This document shows, in pieces, positions 35,691 through 44,301 of a stretch of DNA of 64,000 nt. The translations under genes and the position numbers were made by a program. Each line of letters starts with the position of its first letter. The first letter of the stretch is position 1. The DNA comes from Azospirillum soli (GTDB lineage: Bacteria; Pseudomonadota; Alphaproteobacteria; Azospirillales; Azospirillaceae): assembly GCF_017876165.1 (NCBI RefSeq), contig NZ_JAGINQ010000004.1:186001-250000 (forward strand), given 5' to 3'. The notes under the pieces are model-generated. The model was not told the DNA's origin. It did not search any database and saw only the letters and a list, made by a program, of their open reading frames with translations.

Positions 35691-36737
35691 TCACAACTCC
35701 AGCAAAGCCAGCGCGGCGGTGAAGCCCGGCCCCAGCGCGCTCATCAGATGGGGCCCCTTGGCCCCGCCCGCGATCCGCCGTTCCAGCACGAACATCACGC
35801 TCGCCGCCGACATGTTCCCGCAGTCGCGCAGCACCGCCCAGGCATCCTCTAGCCCGTCCGACACCGGGGCGAGAACCTCCTCCAGCGCGTGCAGCACCTT
35901 GGCCCCGCCAGGGTGACAGACCAGCCCGGCAAGGTCGCCGCGCGCCACGCCCTGCCCGTCGAGGAAGCGTTCCACCACCGGCCCCAGCCGCGTGCGAATC
36001 AGGTCCGGAATGTCCTGGCTGAAGATGACGCCGAACCCGTCGTCTTCGACCCGCCAACCCATGACGTCGCGGGTGTCCGGCCAGGTGTGCTCTCCGCTGG
36101 CGATCAGGCGCGGCCCGCTCCCCCCGCCCGCCCGGACCACGGCGGCGGCCGCCCCATCGGCGAACAGGGCGCTGGCCACCACGTTGGTCGGCGTCGCCTC
36201 TCCCGTCCGGCAGGCCAGCGTGCAGAGTTCCACCACCAGGAACAGCACAGTCATCCCCGGCACGGCCCGCGCCAGCATTCCGGCCAGCCCCAGCCCCAGC
36301 ACCCCGCCCGCGCAGCCAAACCCAAACAGCGGGACGCGCATCGTCTCCGGCCGGAAGCCCATGCGCTCCAGCAGCATCGCCTCCAGACTCGGCGTCGCGA
36401 TCCCCGTCGTGGAGGCGCAGACGATGGCATCCACGTCCTGCGGCCTCATCCCCGCCCGCGCCAGCGCCTTGCCCGCCGCCTCTTCCAGCAGGGCCAGCGC
36501 CCCGTCGCGGAAGGCGGCGGTGCGCTCCGGCCAGCCGCGCGGCTCCAGGTACCATTCCATGGGCATCACGGCGTGGCGCGATTCGATGCCGGTGTTGGCG
36601 AAGACCGGGGCCAGCCGGTCGAAATCCCGCATGCGCGGCCCGAACACCGCCCGCGCGGCGGCCAGCGTGTCGTGCTGGTCGAGCCGGTGCGGCGGCAGGG
36701 CGGTGGCAACTGAGACCAGTCGGGGGCTTTGATCCAT
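35691..36737 (-). CDS. Type III polyketide synthase (chalcone synthase family)
   Basis: 348 residues, thiolase fold. The catalytic triad is visible: Cys in LFGFGCAGGVLGL, His in GLVCHPGGAKVL and Asn in RDCGNMSAASVMFVLE. The start MDQSPRLVSVATALPPH at 36737 follows GGAGGG. Bacterial members condense fatty-acyl or other starters with malonyl-CoA to give alkylresorcinols or pyrones. It forms a two-gene operon with the methyltransferase; the malonyl-CoA decarboxylase elsewhere in the window is not linked. Confidence 0.93.
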   Translation of the reverse strand: MDQSPRLVSVATALPPHRLDQHDTLAAARAVFGPRMRDFDRLAPVFANTGIESRHAVMPMEWYLEPRGWPERTAAFRDGALALLEEAAGKALARAGMRPQDVDAIVCASTTGIATPSLEAMLLERMGFRPETMRVPLFGFGCAGGVLGLGLAGMLARAVPGMTVLFLVVELCTLACRTGEATPTNVVASALFADGAAAAVVRAGGGSGPRLIASGEHTWPDTRDVMGWRVEDDGFGVIFSQDIPDLIRTRLGPVVERFLDGQGVARGDLAGLVCHPGGAKVLHALEEVLAPVSDGLEDAWAVLRDCGNMSAASVMFVLERRIAGGAKGPHLMSALGPGFTAALALLEL

Positions 36738-36870
36738 TGCCCTCCATGTGATGCCCGCGCGTCCGCCGGCCCACTCATCCGGACGGAGTTCCGCCCGATG
36801 CACCAATCCGGTTGAGCCCCACCATTATCCTGTATCACTATGGCGCATCGGCGCTTTTCGGGGGTGGACG

Positions 36871-37605
36871 GTGGCGGGCAGCGAACAGGAAGGCCAACCC
36901 ACGACGGCGGAGGCCACGGCCCCGCGCCCGCCCCGGCATGAGGGGATCGGGCTGATCGCGCGGCTGCGCGCCTATTTCCTGGCCGGCGTGCTGGTAACCG
37001 CGCCGACCGCCGTGACGATCTACATCGCCTGGTGGTTCGTGTCGCTGATCGACGGCCACATCCGCCCGCTGATCCCGGCCGCCTACAATCCGGAAAACTA
37101 CCTGCCCTTTTCCATCCCCGGCATCGGCGTTCTGACGGTGATCGTCGTGCTGACGCTGATCGGGGCCTTCGCCGCTGGCTACGTCGGCCGGCTCGTCCTG
37201 CGCATCGGCGAAGGGGTGGTGGGGCGCATGCCGGTCGTGCGCTCCATCTACGGCGCGGTGAAGCAGATCTTCGAAACGGTGCTCGCCAAGAAGTCCAACG
37301 CCTTCCGCGAGGTCGTGCTGATCGAGTACCCGCGCCTGGGCGTCTGGTCGCTGGGCTTCATCACCGGCAGCGCCCACCCGGAGGTGCAGAAGGTCTCGGC
37401 GGAGGAGATGGTGAATGTCTTCATCCCCTGCGCGCCGCCAACCGCCGGCTATCTGCTGATCGTGCCCCGGCGCGAGGTGACGGTTCTGGACATGACCGTC
37501 GAGGACGGCCTGAAGCTGGTGATGTCCGGCGGCATCGTCACCCCGCCCGACCGCAAACCGCGCGAGGTGACCGCCACACCCGCCCCGGAACGGAAGCGAG
37601 CGTAA
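36871..37605 (+). CDS. DUF502 family membrane protein
   Basis: 244 residues with two membrane helices (LRAYFLAGVLVTAPTAVTIYIAWWFVSLI and IPGIGVLTVIVVLTLIGAFAAGYVGRLVL) and a soluble part with the family's GEGVVGRMPVVRSIYGAVKQIFETVL, FREVVLIEYPRLGVWSLGFITG and VFIPCAPPTAGYLLIVPR. Function unknown. The likely start is GTG 36871; the frame is open further upstream but that overlaps the divergent polyketide synthase promoter. Its stop is six bp from the convergent recG stop. Confidence 0.85.
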   Translation: MAGSEQEGQPTTAEATAPRPPRHEGIGLIARLRAYFLAGVLVTAPTAVTIYIAWWFVSLIDGHIRPLIPAAYNPENYLPFSIPGIGVLTVIVVLTLIGAFAAGYVGRLVLRIGEGVVGRMPVVRSIYGAVKQIFETVLAKKSNAFREVVLIEYPRLGVWSLGFITGSAHPEVQKVSAEEMVNVFIPCAPPTAGYLLIVPRREVTVLDMTVEDGLKLVMSGGIVTPPDRKPREVTATPAPERKRA

Positions 37606-37611
37606 AGCCTC

Positions 37612-39735
37612 TCACCCCGATCGCAGCGTCTTCGCCGCCGCGTCCCGCTCGAACAGGTACAGCAGCGTGCGCAGCGCTTGTCCGCGCGGGCTGGACAGCT
37701 CAGGGTCACGGTCCACAATCAGCCGGGCGTCGTCCCGCGCCGCCGCCAGCAGCTCGCCATGCACCGCCAGATCGGCCATGCGGAATTCCGGCAGGCCGGA
37801 CTGACGGGTGCCCAGCACCTCGCCGGCTCCGCGCAGGCGCAGGTCCTCCTCGGCGATGATGAAGCCGTCTTCCGTGTCGCGCATGGTCTTCAGCCGGGCG
37901 CGCGCCGTCTCGGTCAGCTGCGGGTCAAACAGCAGCAGGCAGGTGGAGGGCTTCTCGCCGCGTCCCACCCGGCCGCGCAACTGGTGCAGCTGGGCCAGCC
38001 CGAATCGCTCGGCGTGCTCCACCACCATGACGGTGGCCTCCGGCACGTTGACGCCGACCTCGATGACCGTGGTGGCGACCAGCACGTCGAGATCGCCCGC
38101 CGCGAAGGCCGCCATCACCGCGTCCTTGTCCGGCCCGCGCATCTTGCCGTGCACCAGCCCGACCCGGTCGCCGAAGGTCGCCCGCAGGAAGGCATGCCGC
38201 TCCGTCACGGCGGCAAGGTCCAACTGTTCGGATTCCTCGACCAGCGGACAGACCCAATAGGCCCGCGCGCCCTCCTTGACCTTGCGGTGGATGCCGCCGA
38301 CGACCTCCTCCAGCCGGTCGAGCCCGATGGTGACGGTCTGGATCGGCTTGCGCCCGGCCGGCTTCTCGGTCAGGCGGGAAACGTCCATATCGCCATAAGC
38401 CGTCAGGGTCAGCGTGCGCGGGATCGGCGTCGCGGTCATGACCAGCACGTCCACCGCCCGCCCCTTGGCCGACAGCTGAAGCCGCTGGTGAACGCCGAAC
38501 CGATGCTGCTCGTCGATGACGGCCAGCGCCAGATCCTTGAAGGCCACATCCTCCTGGAACAGTGCGTGCGTGCCGACCAGCAGCGGCAGCTCGCCCGAGG
38601 CCAGCCGGTCCAGCACCGCCTGCCGCGCCTTGCCCTTGTCGCGCCCGGTCAGCAGGGCGATGTCCACCCCCGCCGCCTTGCACAGCGGGGCGAGGCTTTC
38701 CGCGTGCTGCCGCGCCAGGATTTCCGTCGGCGCCATCAGCGCGGCCTGCGACCCCGCCTCCACCGCGTTCAGCATGGCGAGCAGAGCCACCACCGTCTTG
38801 CCGCTGCCGACATCGCCCTGGAGCAGCCGCAGCATACGCCGCTCCGCCGCCATGTCGGCGTAGATCTCCTCCAGCGCTTCCGCCTGCGAACCCGTCAGCG
38901 CGAAGGGCAGCGCCTCCCGCACCTTGCCGCGCAGCCGCCCGTCGCCCTGCGTCACGCGGCCCGACAGCCGCCGCTGCTGCATGCGGACCAGCGTCAGTGC
39001 CAACTGGTTGGACAGCAGCTCGTCATAGGCCAGCCGCCGCCGGATCGGCGCAGTGGGCGCCAGATCGGCCTCGTCCTCCGGCGTGTGGGCGCGGCGGATC
39101 GCCTCGGCCCAAGTCGGATAGCCGTTGCGCGACCGCCACGCCGCATCCTGCCACTCCGGCAGGTCCGGCACGTCGTTCAGCATGGCGCGCACCGCCTTGC
39201 GCAGCGTCTTGGCGGGCAACCCGGCCGTCATCGGATAGACCGGCTCGACCGCCTCAATCTCGTCCTTGGATTCCAGCGGAACCACCGCATCCGGGTGGGT
39301 GATCTGCGGCGTGTCGTGGAACCACTCCACCTTGCCCGAGACCACGACCGTCTGCCCGACCGGCAACTGCTTGGTCAGCCAGTCGCCTTTCACATGGAAA
39401 TAGATCAGCTCCAACACCCCGGTCTCGTCGGTGCAGCGGATCTTGTAGGGGTGGCGCGGGTTGACCGGCGGCGCGTGCGAATCGACCCGCACCGTCATGG
39501 TCGCGATCCGCCCGTTCGGCGCGTCGGCGATCTTCGGCGAAAAGCGCCGGTCGATGACGCCGGACGGCAAATGCCACAGCAGATCCACCACGCAGGGGCC
39601 CGCCAGCTTTTCGACCAGCTTGCCCAGACGCGGACCGAGGCCGGGAAGCGCCGTCACCGGCTTGAACAGGGGAAACAGGATGGCGGGGCGCACGGGGTCT
39701 CGCGGGGGAAACGGGACGGGTGGGACGAGCCCCAT
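37612..39735 (-). CDS. recG: ATP-dependent DNA helicase RecG
   Basis: Branched-DNA helicase that regresses stalled forks and processes Holliday junctions. 707 residues. N-terminal wedge/OB domain (TVRVDSHAPPVNPRHPYKIRC). Walker A RLLQGDVGSGKTVVALLAM, DEQH box VIDEQHRFGVHQR, motif III VMTATPIPRTL, motif VI HQLRGRVGRGEKPSTC and the C-terminal TRAM-like RGAGEVLGTRQSGLPEFR. The true start may be GTG about 14 codons downstream (VRPAILFPLF); neither has a strong site. A candidate sRNA terminator lies 70 bp upstream. Confidence 0.96.
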   Translation of the reverse strand: MGLVPPVPFPPRDPVRPAILFPLFKPVTALPGLGPRLGKLVEKLAGPCVVDLLWHLPSGVIDRRFSPKIADAPNGRIATMTVRVDSHAPPVNPRHPYKIRCTDETGVLELIYFHVKGDWLTKQLPVGQTVVVSGKVEWFHDTPQITHPDAVVPLESKDEIEAVEPVYPMTAGLPAKTLRKAVRAMLNDVPDLPEWQDAAWRSRNGYPTWAEAIRRAHTPEDEADLAPTAPIRRRLAYDELLSNQLALTLVRMQQRRLSGRVTQGDGRLRGKVREALPFALTGSQAEALEEIYADMAAERRMLRLLQGDVGSGKTVVALLAMLNAVEAGSQAALMAPTEILARQHAESLAPLCKAAGVDIALLTGRDKGKARQAVLDRLASGELPLLVGTHALFQEDVAFKDLALAVIDEQHRFGVHQRLQLSAKGRAVDVLVMTATPIPRTLTLTAYGDMDVSRLTEKPAGRKPIQTVTIGLDRLEEVVGGIHRKVKEGARAYWVCPLVEESEQLDLAAVTERHAFLRATFGDRVGLVHGKMRGPDKDAVMAAFAAGDLDVLVATTVIEVGVNVPEATVMVVEHAERFGLAQLHQLRGRVGRGEKPSTCLLLFDPQLTETARARLKTMRDTEDGFIIAEEDLRLRGAGEVLGTRQSGLPEFRMADLAVHGELLAAARDDARLIVDRDPELSSPRGQALRTLLYLFERDAAAKTLRSG

Positions 39736-39804
39736 TCAATCCCGCCCACCGGCCCTCGCGTCAAGCGCTGCGGTGTCTTGGCTGTTGTTGAAAAGCTGAG
39801 CGCC

Positions 39805-39995
39805 CAAAAAAGAAAAAGACGGAGCGCGAAGGATCGCGGGTTCCGGTGGCGGGGGATGCCGGAACCCACATGACCCTCCCTTCGCGCTCCGCCGAAAGGA
39901 CGCGACCCGGTGCATAGCGGGGAGAGAACCGGGTCGCAGAGGCCGGCGGTGGGTGCCGCCGGGGGGTAACTCGATGAAAATCAACCATCGCAATG
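39805..39995 (-). ncRNA. Candidate structured small RNA with intrinsic terminator
   Basis: Read on the minus strand, four helices follow one another: 39972-39976/39986-39990 (5 bp), 39943-39949/39956-39962 (7 bp), 39902-39911/39928-39937 (10 bp, perfect) and a long two-part hairpin, 39821-39832/39879-39890 (12 bp) enclosing 39838-39846/39859-39867 (9 bp). The last is followed at once by a TCTTTTTCTTTTTT tract. TATAAA on the minus strand (40002-40007) could be a -10 element; the -35 is poor. No ORF is present in the 376 bp between recG and the homospermidine synthase gene. It does not match SRP RNA, tmRNA or RNase P as I know them. Confidence 0.5.
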
Positions 39996-40081
39996 ACGGA
40001 GTTTATAGCGGGCGGCGGCTGTCCCCTCCGTTGCGGGAACATGAAATTCCGTTCATGAATCGCCGCATTACGCCCCAATGA

Positions 40082-40106
40082 AAAAGGGGCCCCGAAGAGC
40101 CCCTTT
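40082..40106 (-). terminator. Intrinsic terminator of the homospermidine synthase gene
   Basis: On the minus strand AAAGGGGC pairs with GCCCCTTT and is followed by TTCATT; it starts 6 bp after the stop. Confidence 0.8.
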
Positions 40107-40111
40107 CATCC

Positions 40112-41530
40112 TCACACCACGCGGAAGTTCTTGAACTGCCACGGATCGTCCTGGTCCACGTCCTCCGGGAACAGGCGGTTGCGGTCCTGCAACGGCGTCC
40201 AGTCGCCATAGGCGCCAACCACCTCGCCGAGGTACGGAGAGCAGACCTCCAGCACGCGCTGGAAATCCATCTCGTCCGGCTCGACGATGCCGCGGTTCGG
40301 GTTCTCGATGGCCCACACGATGCCGGCGAGCACCGACACAGTCACCTGGAGCGAGGTGGCGTTGTTGTACGGGATCAGCTTGCGCGCCTCGTCGATGGAC
40401 AGGCGCGAGCCGTACCAGTAGGCCCCCTTCTTGTGGCCCATCAGCAGGACGCCCAACTCGTCGGTGCCGCTGACGATCTCGTTCATCAGCAGGCGCTGCT
40501 CGCTCTGCATGTGCCAGTTCTTGCCGGCCAGCTCGTGCACCGACTTCACCGCGTCGTCGCACGGGTGATAGGCGTAATGCACGGTCGGCCGGTAGGCGAC
40601 GTGGCCGCCCTCGCGCACCGTGTAGTAGTCGGCGATGGAGATCGACTCGCTGTGCGTGATGAGGAAGCCGTGGAACGGCCCCTCCAGCGGGGTCCAGGTG
40701 CGCACGCGGGTCGAGGCACCCGGACGCATCAGGTAGATGGCCGCGTCGCTGCCGAACTCATGCCGGCGGCCGTCCTCCGGGAAATGCTTTTCGTGGCTGC
40801 CCCAGCCGAGTTCGGCCGGCTGGCAGCCCTCGCCAACGAAGCCGTCGATGGACCAGGTGTTGACGAACTCGCCCACCTTCTTCGGCACGCTGGCGACCTG
40901 GGTGTCGCGCTCGGCGATGTGGATCACCTTGACGCCGAGGCCGGCGGCCAGCTTGCCCCAGCCCTCGCGGGTGGTCGGCGTCTCGACCGGCGCGCCGGTG
41001 TCGCGGGCGATGTTCAGCAGCGCCTGCTTCACGAAGTGCGAGACCAGACCCGGGTTGGCGCCGTGGGTGATCACGGCGGTCGGCCCGCCCTCGAAGGCCG
41101 GGCGGTGCGACAGCGCCGATTCGCGCAGCGCGTAGTTGGAGCGCAGCGACGGTGACAGCGAGGTGTCGGTGTAGCCGCCGACCCACGGCTCGATGCAGGT
41201 GTCGACGTAGAGCGCGCCGACCTTGTGGCAGAACTCGAACAGCGCGATGGAGGACACGTCCACGGACAGGTTCACCAGGAAGTCGCCCTTGCCGATCATC
41301 GGCTCAAGCACCTGGACATAGTTTTCCTTCGTCAGCGGCAGGTTGATGAACTTGACGCCAAACTCGTCCGCCTCCTCATGCCCGCGCTCCTCGGCGGTCA
41401 CGATGGTGATCTGCTCCTTCGCGATGCCGATGTGGCGAAAGATCAGGGGCAACACTCCCTGGCCGATCGATCCGAAGCCGACAATGACCATGCGGCCGGT
41501 GAACGTGCAGTGCTTGGTGTCCAGGGTCAT
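40112..41530 (-). CDS. hss: Homospermidine synthase
   Basis: NAD-dependent synthesis of homospermidine from two putrescines, giving the main triamine of many alphaproteobacteria. 472 residues. N-terminal Rossmann fold MVIVGFGSIGQGVLPLIFRHIG; conserved CIEPWVGGYTD, AVITHGANPGLVSHFVKQALL, GWGSHEKHFPEDG, TPLEGPFHGFLITHSESISIADYYTV and the C-terminal ENPNRGIVEPDEMDF. It lies 152 bp downstream of the ornithine decarboxylase gene on the same strand, so putrescine production and its conversion are adjacent. Confidence 0.96.
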   Translation of the reverse strand: MTLDTKHCTFTGRMVIVGFGSIGQGVLPLIFRHIGIAKEQITIVTAEERGHEEADEFGVKFINLPLTKENYVQVLEPMIGKGDFLVNLSVDVSSIALFEFCHKVGALYVDTCIEPWVGGYTDTSLSPSLRSNYALRESALSHRPAFEGGPTAVITHGANPGLVSHFVKQALLNIARDTGAPVETPTTREGWGKLAAGLGVKVIHIAERDTQVASVPKKVGEFVNTWSIDGFVGEGCQPAELGWGSHEKHFPEDGRRHEFGSDAAIYLMRPGASTRVRTWTPLEGPFHGFLITHSESISIADYYTVREGGHVAYRPTVHYAYHPCDDAVKSVHELAGKNWHMQSEQRLLMNEIVSGTDELGVLLMGHKKGAYWYGSRLSIDEARKLIPYNNATSLQVTVSVLAGIVWAIENPNRGIVEPDEMDFQRVLEVCSPYLGEVVGAYGDWTPLQDRNRLFPEDVDQDDPWQFKNFRVV

Positions 41531-41572
41531 GATGAAAGGTCCCCCGAGGCTGGCGAGTCAAAACCAAAGCCC

Positions 41573-41610
41573 GACGATCCCGCCCCTTCTTACGGGCGGC
41601 GGGGATCGTC
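41573..41610 (-). repeat. Stem-loop between the decarboxylase and hss genes
   Basis: GACGATCCCGCC and GGCGGGGATCGTC pair with one bulge around about 11 nt. No T-run follows. It could partly terminate or stabilise the decarboxylase mRNA before hss. Confidence 0.5.
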
Positions 41611-41682
41611 AGGCCAACGAATGTTCGCGGTGAGTGTTTACGGTGATTTTCTTGAGATATCCACAGCTTTTCCGCGCGACAT

Positions 41683-42942
41683 TTAGGCCGCGCAGGTCTC
41701 AAGGTCGTAGCCCGGCGTCTCCAGCAGCGGCCGGTCGAACACCTCGACCACCCGCGCCTGATCGAAGCCGTTGAAGGCCGTGCGCAGGCAGGAGCCATAG
41801 GCGCCCAACTGGCCCAGCTCGATCCAGTCGCCGGCCCGGATGTCGGCCGGCAGGTGGAACGGGCCGTTCATCTTGTCGGCGCTGTCGCAGGTCGGGCCGT
41901 AGAAGGAGAAGGCCTCCAGCGGCGCGTCGGCCATCGCCGCGAACGGGCGGATCATCCGGGCCGGGAAGCGGAAACCGGGCACGCCCGCGTCCGACAGGGC
42001 ACCATAGACGCCGTCGTTGATGAACAGCTCGTTGCCCCGGCGCTTGATCACCTGCACGACCAGCGACACGCCCGGCGCCACCAGCGCGCGGCCCGGCTCG
42101 CACCAGACGCGGCAGTGCGCCGGCAGATCCAGCCGCGCCACGCCACGGGCGACCGCCGCCATGAAGTCGCCAAGCGGCGGCGGGGTGACGCCGGGGTAGG
42201 AGACGGGAAAGCCGCCGCCCACGTCCAGCACGTCGATCACCACGCCGGACTCCGCGATCACGCGGCCGGCCAGTTCCAGCGCGCGTTCGTAGGCGGCCGG
42301 GTCCAGCATCTGGGAACCGACGTGGAACGACAGCCCGACCTTCGGCGCGACCATACGCACGGCGCGCAGAAGCTCCACCGCGTCGTCGAACGCCGCGCCG
42401 AACTTGCCGGACAGGTCGTAGACCGCGTTGCCCTTCGGCAGCGCCAGCCGCACGACCAGGCCCAGATCCTGCGCGTCGCCCGTCTCCTCCAGGATCTTCT
42501 GAAGCTCCTCCATGCTGTCGAGCACGAAGTCGCGCACGCCATACTGCTGGTAGGCTGCGCGGATCGCCTGACGGCCCTTGACCGGATGCATGTAGTGCAG
42601 CTCGGCGTCCGGGAACATCTGGCGGATCAGGCGGATTTCGCCCGGCGAGGCCACGTCGAAATGACGCACGCCGCCGTCCCACAGAGCGCGCAGCACGGCC
42701 GGTTCCGGGTTGCACTTCACGGCGTACAGCACGTCGCCGGCCACGGCCTGATCGAAGGCCGCGACGAAGCTGCGCGCGGTGTCCTTCAGCACGCCCGGAC
42801 GGATGCAGTGCATCGGGTCTTCCGGCTGGTGCATGGCGACGGCCTGCACGACCGACGTGCGGCGGGTCGCCACGGCCGAAGCCTGGACGGGAATGCCACG
42901 ACGGAGCGGGGCGACGGCGGAACGGGAACGGATGAAGCCCAT
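41683..42942 (-). CDS. Ornithine/diaminopimelate-type PLP decarboxylase, probably ornithine decarboxylase
   Basis: Fold type III (alanine-racemase-like) PLP enzyme producing putrescine. 419 residues from ATG 42942, which has AAGGAG 6 nt upstream. The PLP Lys is in DVLYAVKCNPEP, conserved HVGSQ in LSFHVGSQMLD, the phosphate-binding glycines in VLDVGGGFPVSYPG, and the active-site Cys in FYGPTCDSADKM. The GPTCDSxD form is typical of ODC and lysine/ornithine decarboxylases, not diaminopimelate decarboxylase. A structured leader with a short upstream ORF precedes it and hss follows it. Confidence 0.93.
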   Translation of the reverse strand: MGFIRSRSAVAPLRRGIPVQASAVATRRTSVVQAVAMHQPEDPMHCIRPGVLKDTARSFVAAFDQAVAGDVLYAVKCNPEPAVLRALWDGGVRHFDVASPGEIRLIRQMFPDAELHYMHPVKGRQAIRAAYQQYGVRDFVLDSMEELQKILEETGDAQDLGLVVRLALPKGNAVYDLSGKFGAAFDDAVELLRAVRMVAPKVGLSFHVGSQMLDPAAYERALELAGRVIAESGVVIDVLDVGGGFPVSYPGVTPPPLGDFMAAVARGVARLDLPAHCRVWCEPGRALVAPGVSLVVQVIKRRGNELFINDGVYGALSDAGVPGFRFPARMIRPFAAMADAPLEAFSFYGPTCDSADKMNGPFHLPADIRAGDWIELGQLGAYGSCLRTAFNGFDQARVVEVFDRPLLETPGYDLETCAA

Positions 42943-43230
42943 GGCGCACTCCTTACCCTGGGCCACCCTGTTCAAAAGGGCCCAGTGAGCAGACGGCGAT
43001 CCGGCGTGGCGTTGGCGGCCACGGAACGGAATTCGGTTTGTTCGGAAAGGTGACGGTGAAAAGCCGGGCCGAGCGCCCACGCGGGCAAAACCGCTCCGCG
43101 TGCTAAAGCGTCGATGTCCGGCTACGGGCTACCGTCTGAGTGCCCAGCCGTGGTGAGCCAACATACTTACCTCCCTCTCGGGACCGGCCCACTGATGACC
43201 GGTTCTGCCAAAAAGGACGCGGTACGTCGT
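42943..43230 (-). promoter_or_regulatory. Structured leader of the ornithine decarboxylase gene (speF-type candidate)
   Basis: The transcript upstream of the decarboxylase contains at least three hairpins: ACCGG/CCGGT just before the leader ORF (about 43183-43204), CACGCGG/CCGCGTG (43078-43084 with 43096-43102) and CTGGGCC/GGCCCAG (42958-42964 with 42979-42985), the last ending 4 nt before the AAGGAG site. Alphaproteobacterial ODC genes are known to carry a conserved 'speF' leader; this may be that element, but I could not compare it. It contains the 11-codon ORF listed separately. Confidence 0.55.
43129..43164 (-). CDS. 11-codon leader ORF upstream of ornithine decarboxylase
   Basis: The peptide is MLAHHGWALRR-stop. 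It has a near-perfect Shine-Dalgarno (GGGAGGT, 4 nt before ATG). It ends with Arg codons AGA CGG just before TAG, AGA being rare in a high-GC genome. It lies 186 bp before the decarboxylase start. Position and signal suggest a regulatory peptide whose translation, possibly affected by ornithine, Arg-tRNA or polyamines, controls folding of the downstream leader. Confidence 0.6.
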   Translation of the reverse strand: MLAHHGWALRR

Positions 43231-43316
43231 TGCATAACCACAGAGGGCCATTGGCACGTGCGAGTGCGTCGTTCGCGATGAATTACGCTTTTTGGCCTGG
43301 GATTCAAGTGATTTTT

Positions 43317-44144
43317 TTATGGCGCCTTGCGCCCGATCCCGGCGGCCGCGAAGGCCGGGCGGTCGGATCCCAGGATGTGGTCCATCAACCAGAAGCGCAG
43401 GAAGTCACGCACGGCCACGCCGAAGTCCAGACGCTCGGCCTCGACCTCCCGCCGGATCTGCGCGAACTGCCCTTCCAGCATCTTGTGATGCGCGTGGTGG
43501 GCGAGGAAGCGGCCGGGAACGGAGGCGCGCAGCACGCCCTCCTCCATCGCGAAATGGGCATGCACATGGTCGTGCGCCGCCTCCAGCAGGGCCAGCGCTT
43601 CCGCCTCCGCCGCGCCGCCGAGACTCATCCGATAAAGCTCGTTCAGACACTCGACCAGCTGACGGTGCTGGGCATCGACCGGCGCCACACCGGTTTCGAA
43701 CTCGTCCCCCCAGACGATCAGCGTCTTGCCCTCGATGGGGGCGGAGGCATCGCGGACCAGGCCAGCGTATTCGCTGTCGTGGCGGATCTCGTGCTTGCAC
43801 AGGACAGCGTCCAGCGTGCCGGCAACCGTGCACATGAAGTCGTTGGAAACCTCGCATTCCCGCACGTAATCGACCAGCCGACCGAGTTGCTGGTCGAGCA
43901 TGGAATGCTGGTGCGCGTGCTGCTCCCAATGGCCGAATCCGGCCGCGCGGATAATGACCTCCTCATGGCCGAAATGCGCGCGCATCTCCTCCACGAAGGC
44001 GCTGAAATGCGGAACGACCTCTTCGCGCGGCGCGCCCGTCGCGCATTCCCGCCGAATCGTTCCAACGCGGTCCATCAGCGCAGCGTGCGTCACGTCGATG
44101 AAGCTGTTGCCCGTACGCGGAACGGAGTGGCCGTCCGTGGTCAT
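43317..44144 (-). CDS. Protein with two tandem hemerythrin domains
   Basis: 275 residues. Two hemerythrin-like four-helix units occur one after the other. The first runs from about 15-130 with HFSAFVEEMRAHFGHEEVIIRAAGFGHWEQHAHQHSML. The second, about 145-262, has VAPVDAQHRQLVECLNELY, HDHVHAHFAMEEGVLRASV and FLAHHAHHKMLEGQF, the classic His/Glu/Asp di-iron ligands. The first unit lacks a clean D-x-QH opening motif and may be degenerate. Probable oxygen sensing, storage or delivery. Start at 44144 with GGAGG; an open frame 11 codons longer is less likely. Confidence 0.9.
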   Translation of the reverse strand: MTTDGHSVPRTGNSFIDVTHAALMDRVGTIRRECATGAPREEVVPHFSAFVEEMRAHFGHEEVIIRAAGFGHWEQHAHQHSMLDQQLGRLVDYVRECEVSNDFMCTVAGTLDAVLCKHEIRHDSEYAGLVRDASAPIEGKTLIVWGDEFETGVAPVDAQHRQLVECLNELYRMSLGGAAEAEALALLEAAHDHVHAHFAMEEGVLRASVPGRFLAHHAHHKMLEGQFAQIRREVEAERLDFGVAVRDFLRFWLMDHILGSDRPAFAAAGIGRKAP

Positions 44145-44301
44145 GCGACCTCCGAAGTCCTGGGCGCCGACGAACACGAGCGGCGTCAGAAACGTTTCAT
44201 GTCCGGATGGCTTGTATCAGTGGATCATCATGTCCGCAACGGGCTGCGACCAAATGAGACAGGCCCCAACCTTGTACTTTGGTCTCAGTCAACGTTGCGG
44301 A

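Noticed and set aside
35149..36774. 541-codon frame joining the polyketide synthase region to the methyltransferase
   Set aside because: The upstream part is an out-of-frame reading of the synthase; it is not a fusion. The methyltransferase starts at 35688.
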